DNA from: Porphyromonadaceae bacterium
Lineage (GTDB): Bacteria; Bacteroidota; Bacteroidia; Bacteroidales; Dysgonomonadaceae
Reading direction: 5' to 3'
Length of the DNA: 64,000 nucleotides
Assembly: GCA_021372865.1 (NCBI GenBank)
Contig: JAJFTO010000004.1
Span: 62,001-126,000 of the forward strand
A program made the position numbers and the translations under genes. The notes below the pieces were generated by a model. The model had not been told where the DNA came from and searched no databases. It was given only the letters and a program-made list of their open reading frames with translations. Shown here one piece after another: positions 1-7,441 of this stretch (within the stretch, counting starts at the first letter, position 1; each line of letters opens with the position of its first letter).

Positions 1-1
1 C

Positions 2-970
2 GCAACGATTCGAGGCGTGGGTAAGACCGCCATTAATAATTACGGCATGCAGGTGATTGGCATCCAAAACGGTTTTTCCGGATTGTTGTATAAAGATGTG
101 GTAGAACTTTCAGATCCCTCTTTGTCCGGGATATTGAATCTGGGGGGAACAATCCTGGGAACGGCACGTGAAAAAGTATTCAGGAAGATGATCACATCAC
201 CTGATGAGAAAGACCGTGAACAGATAAAAGCAGCATACCATGAATTGGAACTGGACTGTCTTGTGTGTATCGGCGGGAACGGTACACAACGTACCACATG
301 TATGCTCTCTGAGTTGGAACTGAATGTGATAGGCGTACCCAAAACCATTGATAACGACGTATATGGTACGGACATCACTTTTGGATTTGATACTGCCGTG
401 AATATTGCCACAGAAGCCATCGACAGGCTTCATTCCACGGCCAGTTCACACCGACGTGTAATGGTGATTGAACTGATGGGGCATCATGCGGGATGGATTA
501 CACTCTATGCAGGAATGGCCGGTGGCGCAGACATTATTCTTTTACCCGAGCTGGGTTATAATATGAAGATTGTGATCGATAAAATTCAGCGAAGGATGGA
601 AATGGGTAAGTCTTATTCTATCGTGGCTGTGGCGGAAGGTGTGGAAGTGCCTACACGAGAACGTCCGGCTGCCTACTTTGCCCGTGAAATTGAAGCACAG
701 ACAGGTTTTGAGACACGAGAAACAGTCCTTGGGTACATTCAGCGCGGGGGCTCACCTTCTCCATACGACCGAATTCTGGGAACCCTGCTGGGCGGGCATG
801 CCGCCGAACTGATCCACGAAGGGAAATTTGGCAGAATGGTGGCCCGGCTGGACAATAAGATTTCAGACGTACCCTTGTCGGAAGTAGCCGGAAAATTGCG
901 TCTTGTGAAGCCGGAATCTGACCTTGTAGTACAGGGAAAACGAATGGGAATATCATTTGGTGTGGTGTAA
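2..970 (+). CDS. pfkA: 6-phosphofructokinase, 5' end outside the window
   Basis: Glycolytic enzyme that phosphorylates fructose 6-phosphate to fructose 1,6-bisphosphate in the cytoplasm. The reading frame is already open at base 2 and begins with ATIRGVGKT, which matches the region just after the N-terminal GG-[DN]-xPG nucleotide loop, so about 15-20 residues are missing at the left edge. The substrate-site block PKTIDND contains the catalytic Asp (the E. coli Asp127 equivalent). The phosphoryl-donor loop reads GGNGTQ: the position equal to E. coli Asp103 is Asn, position 104 is Gly (as in ATP enzymes) and position 124 is Lys (as in PPi-type and some ATP-type enzymes). This combination is, as far as I know, common in Bacteroidota PFKs. 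The family call is firm; ATP as donor is inferred from Gly104. It ends at a shared terminator facing rnc. Confidence 0.95.
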   Translation, partial: ATIRGVGKTAINNYGMQVIGIQNGFSGLLYKDVVELSDPSLSGILNLGGTILGTAREKVFRKMITSPDEKDREQIKAAYHELELDCLVCIGGNGTQRTTCMLSELELNVIGVPKTIDNDVYGTDITFGFDTAVNIATEAIDRLHSTASSHRRVMVIELMGHHAGWITLYAGMAGGADIILLPELGYNMKIVIDKIQRRMEMGKSYSIVAVAEGVEVPTRERPAAYFAREIEAQTGFETRETVLGYIQRGGSPSPYDRILGTLLGGHAAELIHEGKFGRMVARLDNKISDVPLSEVAGKLRLVKPESDLVVQGKRMGISFGVV

Positions 971-978
971 TAAATAAA

Positions 979-1002
979 AAGAGGCATTTCAAGGTGCCTC
1001 TT
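979..1002. terminator. Bidirectional terminator between pfkA and rnc
   Basis: An 8-bp perfect stem (AAGAGGCA / TGCCTCTT) with an 8-base loop, followed by a T-rich tract (to 1019) on the plus strand and an A-rich tract on the other side. It sits between two convergent genes and could stop transcription from both. Confidence 0.8.
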
Positions 1003-1025
1003 CTTCTGTGTCTTTTTTTGTACGG

Positions 1026-1874
1026 TCAGAGTTTATCAGCGGAATGTTCGTCTTCTAAATCGGAGAGTGAAGTTTTTTCCACACGATTGTCGGAGTTTGA
1101 ATCACCGGTATTGGCTGTTCGGGCAATCACTTCCTGTAATTCGTTACTTTCCCTCAGTTTCCTGATAGCCACCTTCGCAGCCATCTGGTGTGATTCTTTC
1201 TTGGAATAACCTTTCCCTGCCCCTATTTCCACTCCGCCCACTTTTACGCAGGAACTGAAGACAGGATTATTTTGTGCATCGTACGACGAATCGGTGACCT
1301 CGAAAAATACATCTACTTTATTTTTTTGACCCCATTCTATGAGACGCGATTTGAAATCGACCTCACTCTTGAGCACGTTCTCTATGTTCAAATGTTGTTT
1401 GATGAGTGTCTCATATACGAACTTCTTGGCTACACGGTAACCCTGGTCGAGATAGATCGCACCAATCAATGCTTCCAGTGCATCGCCGTAAATATTGGTG
1501 TTGTGTGCCAGGTTGCGCGTCGATGAGATGATGAGTTTGTCGAGTCCCAGCTCCACTGCCAACTTATTAAGAGTTTCCCTTTGTACAATACGTGAGCGCG
1601 TACTGGTGAGAAATCCTTCTTTCTTGTGTTCAAACTTTTTGTAAAGAATGTCGGCAACGATGGCGTCGAGAATGGCATCACCCAGAAACTCAAGACGTTC
1701 ATTATTCACCCATTTCCCTTTCTTTGAACGGATTGAGGACGAACGATGCGTCATGGCTTCCCTGTAGAGATCTATCAAGTCAGGATAGAAACCCAGTACA
1801 TTGTAAAACGAAAGATAAGGCTCCTTGCCTTTATGCGGAAGAGCCTTGATCCTTTTTACGAATCTTCTTAACAC
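1026..1874 (-). CDS. rnc: Ribonuclease III
   Basis: Double-stranded-RNA endonuclease that matures rRNA precursors and turns over structured mRNA. The RNase III signature NERLEFLGDAILD lies at residues 58-70 and carries the acidic metal ligands. A double-stranded RNA-binding domain follows at about residues 170-242 (KESHQMAAKVAIRKL near its end). At 282 aa the protein is longer than E. coli Rnc (226 aa), because of an N-terminal extension of about 25 residues and an acidic, Ser-rich C-terminal tail of about 35 residues without clear domain content. The start codon lies 1 base after the fabF stop, so rnc is the third gene of an acpP-fabF-rnc operon; this grouping is usual in Bacteroidota. Confidence 0.96.
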   Translation of the reverse strand: MLRRFVKRIKALPHKGKEPYLSFYNVLGFYPDLIDLYREAMTHRSSSIRSKKGKWVNNERLEFLGDAILDAIVADILYKKFEHKKEGFLTSTRSRIVQRETLNKLAVELGLDKLIISSTRNLAHNTNIYGDALEALIGAIYLDQGYRVAKKFVYETLIKQHLNIENVLKSEVDFKSRLIEWGQKNKVDVFFEVTDSSYDAQNNPVFSSCVKVGGVEIGAGKGYSKKESHQMAAKVAIRKLRESNELQEVIARTANTGDSNSDNRVEKTSLSDLEDEHSADKL

Positions 1875-1875
1875 A

Positions 1876-3138
1876 CTACTTGTTGTATTGCTTGAGAATT
1901 ACACTTGCGTTGTGTCCCCCAAAGCCAAAAGTGTTAGATAACGCAGCTCTTATCTCCCTTTTTTGAGCTTTGTTGAATGTAAAGTTCAGGTTGTAGTCAA
2001 TCTCGGGATCCATGTCCCCATCTTCATGGTTAATGGTCGGGGGGACAATCTGATCTCTGATTGCCAGGATGCAGAACATAGCCTCCAGCGCACCGGCACC
2101 TCCCAAAAGATGGCCGGTCATAGATTTGGTAGAACTGATGTTCAGTTTGTAACTGTGATCACCGAATACATCAAGGATGGCTCTGACTTCCGAGAGATCT
2201 CCCACAGGTGTGGAGGTGCCATGCACGTTGATATAGTCAATATCTTCCGGCGTCATTGCGGCATCTTCCAGCGCGTTACGCATCACCAGCTTTGCACCCA
2301 ATCCCTCCGGATGTGAAGCCGTGATATGATATGCGTCTGCCGACATACCTCCGCCCACCACTTCGGCGTAGATGTACGCACCGCGTGCCACGGCGTGTTC
2401 AAGCTCCTCAAGGATAAGGGCTGTCCCCCCCTCACCAATCACAAAGCCATCGCGACTGGCGCTGAATGGGCGTGATGCGGTTTGTGGCGTATCATTGCGC
2501 GTAGATAAGGCATGCATGGCATTAAACCCACCTACTGCCGAGGGACTGATGGTCGCTTCGGCACCACCGGTGACGATTGCATTCGCTTTGCCTAGTCGAA
2601 TAAGATTAAACGCATCTGTGATGGCGTTTGTAGATGAAGCACAAGCAGAAACAGTAGCATAATTGGGACCTCTCAGTCCATAAATCATAGAGATATGCCC
2701 TGCAGCAATATCCGCTATCATTTTCGGAATGAAAAAGGGATTGAACCGCGGTCCTTTCTCCTTGTTAAGATAATAATCACCTACTTCGTCTTCAAATGTT
2801 CTTATTCCCCCGATTCCTGCAGAAAATATTACACCTATTCGATCTCTGTTTTCGTTTTCCAGATCGAGTCCCGAATTTTCCATCGCTTCTTTTGCTGCAT
2901 AAATGGCCAATTGGGCATAGCGGTCGTACTTTCTTGATTCCTTGCGCTCAAACAGATCGCTTGGGTCGAAATCTTTTACTTCACAGGCAAACTGTGTTTT
3001 AAAAAGCGATGCATCGAAATGAGTAATAGGCCCGGCTCCACTCTTACCTGCAAGGGCATTTTCCCACGTGGTTCGCACGTCGTTCCCGAGCGGGGTGATT
3101 GTACCCAGGCCTGTTACTACTACTCTTTTTAATTCCAT
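1876..3138 (-). CDS. fabF: Beta-ketoacyl-ACP synthase II
   Basis: Condensing enzyme of type II fatty acid synthesis; it joins malonyl-ACP to a growing acyl-ACP chain. The Cys-His-His catalytic set is visible: Cys166 in SACASST, His306 in VHGTSTPVGD and His343 in KSMTGHLLGG, with the conserved Lys338 just before. Length (420 aa) is normal for the KAS I/II family, and the N-terminal RVVVTGLGTITPLG is typical of FabF. It lies 11 bases downstream of acpP, its protein substrate carrier, and directly upstream of rnc, so the three are almost certainly co-transcribed. FabB is the main alternative, but the sequence and the acpP-fabF order favour FabF. Confidence 0.97.
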   Translation of the reverse strand: MELKRVVVTGLGTITPLGNDVRTTWENALAGKSGAGPITHFDASLFKTQFACEVKDFDPSDLFERKESRKYDRYAQLAIYAAKEAMENSGLDLENENRDRIGVIFSAGIGGIRTFEDEVGDYYLNKEKGPRFNPFFIPKMIADIAAGHISMIYGLRGPNYATVSACASSTNAITDAFNLIRLGKANAIVTGGAEATISPSAVGGFNAMHALSTRNDTPQTASRPFSASRDGFVIGEGGTALILEELEHAVARGAYIYAEVVGGGMSADAYHITASHPEGLGAKLVMRNALEDAAMTPEDIDYINVHGTSTPVGDLSEVRAILDVFGDHSYKLNISSTKSMTGHLLGGAGALEAMFCILAIRDQIVPPTINHEDGDMDPEIDYNLNFTFNKAQKREIRAALSNTFGFGGHNASVILKQYNK

Positions 3139-3149
3139 GAAAAAATGGA

Positions 3150-3386
3150 TTATTTCGCGTGTTGTTCTACATACGAAACAGCGTCTCCAACAGTAGAGAT
3201 CTTTTCTGCTTGATCATCGGGAATAGAGATATTGAATTCTTTTTCGAATTCCATAATCAGTTCCACTGTATCAAGAGAGTCTGCTCCCAGATCATTGGTA
3301 AAACTTGCTGTTTCAGTAACTTCTGATTCTTCAACACCTAATTTGTCGACAATGATCGATTTTACTCTTTGTGCTACTTCAGACAT
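3150..3386 (-). CDS. acpP: Acyl carrier protein
   Basis: Small acidic carrier (78 aa) that holds fatty acyl intermediates on a 4'-phosphopantetheine arm. The attachment site is Ser37 in [15 protein letters not shown], the canonical DSL motif at the start of helix II. The length is that of a free-standing type II ACP. First gene of the acpP-fabF-rnc operon, transcribed leftward and divergently from purN. Confidence 0.98.
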   Translation of the reverse strand: MSEVAQRVKSIIVDKLGVEESEVTETASFTNDLGADSLDTVELIMEFEKEFNISIPDDQAEKISTVGDAVSYVEQHAK

Positions 3387-3438
3387 AACTTTCGATATTA
3401 ATTAATAAATAAAAATTTTATTCTTAAATTTGCGATTG

Positions 3439-3471
3439 CAAAGTAACGCAATTTTTCTCTAATTGTGCAAA
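3439..3471 (-). promoter_or_regulatory. Candidate promoter of acpP-fabF-rnc
   Basis: On the minus strand a TTTG (-33-like, plus-strand CAAA at 3468-3471) is followed after 21 bases by TTACTTTG (plus-strand 3439-3446), one mismatch from the Bacteroidota -7 consensus TAnnTTTG. It lies about 50 bases upstream of the acpP start codon. Pattern match by eye only. Confidence 0.4.
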
Positions 3472-3542
3472 CTTTTGCTTACTAAAATCAAAAAAAGTGC
3501 ACAAACTACGTTTTTTTGTGCATAAAAAGACCCCGTTTTTTC

Positions 3543-4118
3543 ATGACAAGAATTGCCATCATCGCATCAGGCAGCGGCAGCAATGCCGAAAATATCGCCA
3601 AATATTTCAAAGGGCATGCCGAAGTGCATATTTCACTTATTCTTTCCAATAATTCAGATGCTTATGTGCATGAACGGGCGGCGAAATTGGGTATTCCTTC
3701 ATTTACTTTCACAAAAGCCGAGTTCGACGAGGGTAAGGAAATACTGGAAGTCCTTCGTGAATATGAGATCGATTTTATTGTACTGGCTGGTTTTCTTTTA
3801 AAAATTTCCCAGCCTCTTCTCGAAGCATATGCAGAACGGATTGTAAATATTCACCCCGCTTTACTCCCCAAATACGGAGGAAAAGGGATGTATGGCGACA
3901 GGGTACATCAGGCGGTGATTGATGCAAGTGAAACCGAATCGGGTATCACCATTCATTATGTAAACGAGCATTACGATGAGGGAAACATCATTTTTCAGGC
4001 AATCTGCAAAGTGGAGCCCGACGACAATTGCGAAACGCTCGCAGCCAGGGTACATGCCCTGGAGTACGCACATTTTCCCCGGGTAATTGAAGCGGTTATA
4101 AAGAACAGCATACACTAA
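3543..4118 (+). CDS. purN: Phosphoribosylglycinamide formyltransferase
   Basis: Purine biosynthesis: transfers a formyl group from 10-formyltetrahydrofolate to GAR. The GAR-phosphate-binding loop GSGSN is at residues 10-14. The formyltransferase active-site residues are all present: Asn102 and His104 in VNIHPALLPKYGG and Asp145 in HYDEGNII. I chose the ATG at 3543 because it gives the standard start MTRIAIIASGSGSN and 191 aa; an upstream in-frame TTG at 3516 would add nine residues without family support. It is a single gene, divergent from acpP. Confidence 0.96.
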   Translation: MTRIAIIASGSGSNAENIAKYFKGHAEVHISLILSNNSDAYVHERAAKLGIPSFTFTKAEFDEGKEILEVLREYEIDFIVLAGFLLKISQPLLEAYAERIVNIHPALLPKYGGKGMYGDRVHQAVIDASETESGITIHYVNEHYDEGNIIFQAICKVEPDDNCETLAARVHALEYAHFPRVIEAVIKNSIH

Positions 4119-4208
4119 ATAAGTCCTCTTTCCAGGAGAACAGCTCTACCATGGAGAAGGGCGAAGGTAAAAAATAGAACGGGATCGCAGAGGTTGTAAA
4201 ATTAATTG

Positions 4209-4216
4209 TATCTTTG
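4209..4216 (+). promoter_or_regulatory. -7 element of the tRNA-Leu promoter
   Basis: TATCTTTG matches TAnnTTTG exactly and ends 11 bases before the first base of the tRNA, a spacing expected for a promoter that starts just upstream of the mature tRNA. No clear -33 TTTG is seen at the right distance. Confidence 0.5.
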
Positions 4217-4227
4217 TTGTCCAATCT

Positions 4228-4309
4228 GCGGTTGTGGCGTAATTGGTAGCCGCGCCAGACTTAGGATCTGGTGACGAAAGTCGTGGGGGTTCGAGTCCCT
4301 TCAGCCGCA
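4228..4309 (+). tRNA. tRNA-Leu (anticodon UAG)
   Basis: An 82-base cloverleaf. The acceptor stem GCGGTTG pairs with CAGCCGC (one G-T pair). The anticodon stem CCAGA/TCTGG encloses the loop CTTAGGA with anticodon TAG, reading CUN Leu codons. A long class II variable arm (around TGACGAAAGTCG) and the TTCGAGTCC T-loop region are present, as expected for leucine tRNA. The CCA end is not encoded. A terminator follows 7 bases later. Confidence 0.96.
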
Positions 4310-4316
4310 CAACATG

Positions 4317-4348
4317 CTCCTTCAAAAGAAATTTTGAGGGAGTTTTTT
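4317..4348 (+). terminator. Rho-independent terminator after tRNA-Leu
   Basis: An 11-bp stem (CTCCTTCAAAA against TTTTGAGGGAG, one G-T pair) with a GAAA loop, directly followed by six T residues. A strong classical terminator closing a single-tRNA unit. Confidence 0.9.
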
Positions 4349-4436
4349 CGTTTTCGGGTCTTTCATTACTTCTGCTGTCAAGCGCTTTTTTCGTTTAATT
4401 TGAAAAAAATAAAGCAAAAGATTTTTCACGAAATGA

Positions 4437-4874
4437 AAAAATCGATGCATTGCCCAGGGAAAAGCCAAGCCGATGATTGTGGCGATGCCCAACGGACACA
4501 CACAGAATGCTGCCGCTCCAGGGGAGTCGAGCCGTAATTACGTTCCTCCCATGGGAGGTGGCCCCCGCAAGGCAGAAGCCAGTATGGAGGATAGTTTCGG
4601 CGATATCAAGAAGTTTGTGGAAAGCAACTACCCGAATTCAGTCAATGCTGTGGTCGAGTTTGTGAAAAAGCTACAGGTTCAGCAGAAAAACGGGTTCAAA
4701 CTCTACTGGATTGCCTGCGGAGATACCGACTTTCTCTATCAAAGCGTGAAGGATGGTATGAAGAAAATGGATGAGATCGGGTTCAACTATAGCTATCGCG
4801 AAAGCAGCGAGGGGCATATCTGGAAGAACTGGCGGATTTATCTCTCTGAATTTGCGCCCATGCTGTTTAAGTGA
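4437..4874 (+). pseudogene. Remnant of a secreted esterase (alpha/beta hydrolase, ferulic-acid-esterase-like)
   Basis: The open frame reads QGKAKPMIVAMPNGHTQNA and, at its end, KLYWIACGDTDFLYQ...GHIWKNWRIYLSEFAPMLFK; both are characteristic of the putative-esterase (EstD/ferulic acid esterase) family. Two parts are missing. The N-terminal half (signal peptide and any CBM or first strands) is absent, since an in-frame TGA stands just before the homology begins. The middle section that should contain the GxSxGG nucleophile elbow is also gone: the frame passes from FGDIKKFVESNY straight to PNSVNAVVEFVKKLQ. Without the catalytic Ser no esterase activity is expected. An ATG at 4473 would give a 133-aa product, so some gene callers will list it as a protein. 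No promoter is apparent. Confidence 0.7.
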
Positions 4875-4901
4875 CAGAAAACCAAAAAAAAAATTAGAGA
4901 A

Positions 4902-4933
4902 TTTGGAAAATCGAATTATTGTTCGTATTTTTG
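4902..4933 (+). promoter_or_regulatory. arsR promoter (-33 TTTG, -7 TATTTTTG)
   Basis: TTTG at 4902-4905, a 20-base gap, then TATTTTTG at 4926-4933. Both elements match the Bacteroidota housekeeping promoter consensus exactly at normal spacing. Transcription should start near 4940, giving a leader of only about 10 bases before the arsR ATG at 4950. Confidence 0.8.
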
Positions 4934-4948
4934 CGAACAATAATTCGA
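4911..4948. promoter_or_regulatory. Probable ArsR operator: perfect 15-bp inverted repeat around the -7 element
   Basis: Half-sites 4911-4925 and 4934-4948 are perfect reverse complements (cores TTGTTCG and CGAACAA). The 8-base spacer is exactly the -7 box TATTTTTG. Binding of the ArsR dimer here would block RNA polymerase; release on As(III) would derepress the whole operon. The repeat is seen directly; ArsR binding is inferred. Confidence 0.75.
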
Positions 4949-4949
4949 T

Positions 4950-5279
4950 ATGGAAACAACAAAACATATGTTACACGTGGCAGAGCAGGAGATGTTGGCC
5001 CGAATGGCAAAAGCTCTGGGACACCCTACCCGGATTGAGATTCTGCTGTTTCTCGCTTCCCAGAACAGCTGTTTTTTTGGCGACATTCATGACGAACTTC
5101 CCATAGCAAAATCCACGGTTTCGCAGCATCTGAAGGAGTTGAAAGATGCCGGCTTGATTCAGGGTGAGATTGAAGCGCCCAAAGTCAGATATTGTATCCA
5201 CAAGGAAAACTGGGAAGTAGCCCGGAAGCTTTTCTCTGATCTCTTCGGTTTATTAGAAGGGAAGGAGATGAATTGCTGA
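4950..5279 (+). CDS. arsR: ArsR-family metalloregulatory repressor
   Basis: Winged-helix repressor (109 aa) expected to bind the inverted repeat just upstream and to release it on binding arsenite or antimonite. The recognition helix region is about residues 50-70 ([19 protein letters not shown]), typical of ArsR/SmtB. The classical E. coli-type sensor motif ELCVCDL in the DNA-binding helix is not present: that region reads [12 protein letters not shown] with a single Cys41. The other cysteines are Cys82 (RYCIHKE) and Cys109 (the last residue), so the metal site is probably of a different geometry. First gene of the ars operon; 102 bases separate it from arsD. Confidence 0.93.
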   Translation: METTKHMLHVAEQEMLARMAKALGHPTRIEILLFLASQNSCFFGDIHDELPIAKSTVSQHLKELKDAGLIQGEIEAPKVRYCIHKENWEVARKLFSDLFGLLEGKEMNC

Positions 5280-5305
5280 GTAGGCATATATTTTTTGCCC
5301 CCAAT

Positions 5306-5330
5306 GTTCGTCGTTCGGCGAACGAAGAAC
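5306..5330. repeat. Imperfect inverted repeat between arsR and arsD
   Basis: Arms 5306-5317 and 5319-5330 pair at 11 of 12 positions around a single central base. The arms contain GTTCG/CGAAC, the same core as the arsR operator. It could be a secondary ArsR or ArsD binding site or an RNA hairpin in the arsR-arsD intergenic leader. No T-run follows, so a plain terminator is unlikely. Confidence 0.55.
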
Positions 5331-5381
5331 TTCTGATCGCGAATTTCTGAAAATATGAACAACCAACCAAATGAATAAAGA

Positions 5382-5708
5382 ATGAAGACAATCGAAATTT
5401 TTGATCCGGCCCTGTGTTGTCCTACGGGATTGTGCGGCCCAAATATTAACCCGGAATTAATGCGGATGGCCACAGTGACGGATACTTTGAAAAGAAAAGG
5501 AATAAATATCTCGCGTCATAATTTAAAGGATGAGCCGGGAGCTTTTGTATCAAATAGGGTGGTAAACCAATGTCTGCAGGAACAGGGCGCTGAAGCCTTG
5601 CCGATCACACTGCTCGATGGCGAAATTATCCTGTCAAAGAATTATCCTTCCAACAAGCAGTTGAGCGAATGGACAGGAATTCCACTCGACTTCGTGCCTG
5701 TCAGGTAA
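5382..5708 (+). CDS. arsD: ArsD, arsenic metallochaperone
   Basis: Thioredoxin-fold chaperone that carries As(III)/Sb(III) to the ArsA ATPase and can act as a weak second repressor. The three cysteines known to be essential in E. coli ArsD are at identical positions here: Cys12, Cys13 and Cys18 in ALCCPTGLCGP. The 108-aa protein lacks the distal CC pairs found at the end of the 120-aa plasmid R773 ArsD; these are dispensable for the chaperone function. It lies directly upstream of arsA, its partner. Confidence 0.95.
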   Translation: MKTIEIFDPALCCPTGLCGPNINPELMRMATVTDTLKRKGINISRHNLKDEPGAFVSNRVVNQCLQEQGAEALPITLLDGEIILSKNYPSNKQLSEWTGIPLDFVPVR

Positions 5709-5726
5709 TGCACAAAATGAAGAAAG

Positions 5727-7436
5727 ATGAAAATATTTAATTTATCAGAAGCGGCATTCACCAAATATCTCTTTTTTACCGGCAAAGGAGGGGTGGGAAA
5801 AACATCGGTTGCCTGCGCCACCGCAATAGGTTTGGCAGATCGGGGAAAAAAAATCCTGCTGATCAGTACCGACCCAGCTTCCAACCTGCAGGATGTGTTC
5901 GCACAAACACTGAACGGACAAGGTACATCCGTCGCTCAGGTGCCCGGGTTGACGGTTGTAAACCTCGATCCGGAACAGGAAGCGGCTGCTTATCGGAAAA
6001 GTGTCATTTCTCCGTTTATAGGAAAACTTCCCGATAGTGTGCTACAAAATATGGAAGAGCAGCTTTCCGGTTCCTGTACCGTGGAAATTGCTGCGTTCAA
6101 TGCATTCTCGGACTTTCTTACCGATGCCTCGAAAAGAGCGGGATATGATCATATCATCTTCGACACGGCACCTACAGGACATACGTTGCGCATGCTGCAG
6201 TTGCCATCGGCATGGAGTACCTTTATCAGTGAAAGCACCCATGGCGCATCGTGTCTGGGACAATTGTCGGGACTGGAAGAGCGGAAAGATATCTATAAAG
6301 GAGCGGTTGAAACTTTGACAGACAGGAACAGCACCCGGCTTATATTGGTCAGTCGTCCGGAAACATCCGCCTTGAATGAAGCCGCCCGTTCATCGCATGA
6401 GTTACAACTGCTGGGCATTCATAATCAGATCCTGATTATAAATGGTGTTTTGCAGCAATGGCAAAATGAGGACAAGGTGTCGGCTGAAATTCACGAAAAA
6501 CAACAAGAGGCTTTACAAAACATACCGGATCAAATAGCTGGTTACCCTACTTTCATCGTTCCTTTGCGTTCCTATAATTTATCTGATATTAAAAATATCC
6601 GCAGGCTATTGTATGAGGATGAGGTGGATTTGAGAAAAAATTATGAACCAATCAGAAGAGCAAAAGATTTGGAGAATTTAACGGATGATCTCTTTGCATC
6701 CGGCAAACGGGTCGTATTCACGATGGGAAAGGGAGGAGTAGGCAAAACCACTCTGGCTACAGAAATTGCACTTGGATTGTTATCCCGCGGTGCCAAAGTT
6801 CACCTGACAACGACCGATCCGGCAAACCACCTGAATTACGATCTTGCCATAAAGTCAGGCCTCTCAGTGAGTCGCATTGACGAGACTGTGGAATTGGAAA
6901 AATACAAGAATGAGGTGCGTAGCAAAGCCCCGGCAAACATGACCGACGAAGATAAAGCATACATAGAAGAGGACCTGCGTTCTCCGTGTACCCAGGAGAT
7001 AGCTGTATTCAAGGCTTTTGCCGAAATTGTTGACAAAGCTGGAGATGAAATTGTGGTGATCGATACGGCACCGACAGGGCACACACTGCTTCTTTTGGAT
7101 TCCACACAAAGCTATCACAGGGAAGTGGAGCGGACACAGGGTATCCCCGACTCGGTCAGCAGGCTTTTGCCCCGACTGAGAAATCGGGACGAAACAGAGG
7201 TGGTGATCGTGACCCTTCCCGAAGCAACACCTGTATGGGAAGCGGAAAGGCTGCAGGCCGACTTGCACAGGGCTGGCATGAACAACAAATGGTGGGTGGT
7301 CAATGCCTGTCTTTCGCTGGTCGACACAACAAATCCGTTCCTGCGGTCAAAGGCACAGGGCGAAATTGCGTGGATTGACAAAGTGAGGGAACTTTCGGAT
7401 GATAATACAGCGTTAATTGAATGGAAAAATTTATAA
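5727..7436 (+). CDS. arsA: ArsA, arsenite-stimulated ATPase
   Basis: Cytoplasmic ATPase that energises arsenite export with the membrane permease. It is a tandem duplication, as in R773 ArsA (583 aa): P-loop GKGGVGKTS at residues 19-27 and GKGGVGKTT at 334-342, with the DTAPTGHTLR/L signal-transduction motif in each half. The three metal-site cysteines of R773 ArsA (113, 172, 422) have clear equivalents: Cys117 (SGSCTVEIA), Cys176 (GASCLGQL) and Cys421 (RSPCTQEIA). All parts needed for metal-stimulated activity are therefore present. It is preceded by arsD (18-base gap); the partner permease here is Acr3, not ArsB. Confidence 0.97.
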   Translation: MKIFNLSEAAFTKYLFFTGKGGVGKTSVACATAIGLADRGKKILLISTDPASNLQDVFAQTLNGQGTSVAQVPGLTVVNLDPEQEAAAYRKSVISPFIGKLPDSVLQNMEEQLSGSCTVEIAAFNAFSDFLTDASKRAGYDHIIFDTAPTGHTLRMLQLPSAWSTFISESTHGASCLGQLSGLEERKDIYKGAVETLTDRNSTRLILVSRPETSALNEAARSSHELQLLGIHNQILIINGVLQQWQNEDKVSAEIHEKQQEALQNIPDQIAGYPTFIVPLRSYNLSDIKNIRRLLYEDEVDLRKNYEPIRRAKDLENLTDDLFASGKRVVFTMGKGGVGKTTLATEIALGLLSRGAKVHLTTTDPANHLNYDLAIKSGLSVSRIDETVELEKYKNEVRSKAPANMTDEDKAYIEEDLRSPCTQEIAVFKAFAEIVDKAGDEIVVIDTAPTGHTLLLLDSTQSYHREVERTQGIPDSVSRLLPRLRNRDETEVVIVTLPEATPVWEAERLQADLHRAGMNNKWWVVNACLSLVDTTNPFLRSKAQGEIAWIDKVRELSDDNTALIEWKNL

Positions 7437-7441
7437 TCAAC

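Noticed and set aside
3425-3432. TAAATTTG as a purN promoter -7 box
   Set aside because: It lies 110 bases before the purN start and has no -33 partner; it may be chance in an AT-rich gap.
4271-4537. 88-aa open frame starting inside tRNA-Leu
   Set aside because: Begins in the tRNA and crosses its terminator; it is out of frame with the esterase remnant.
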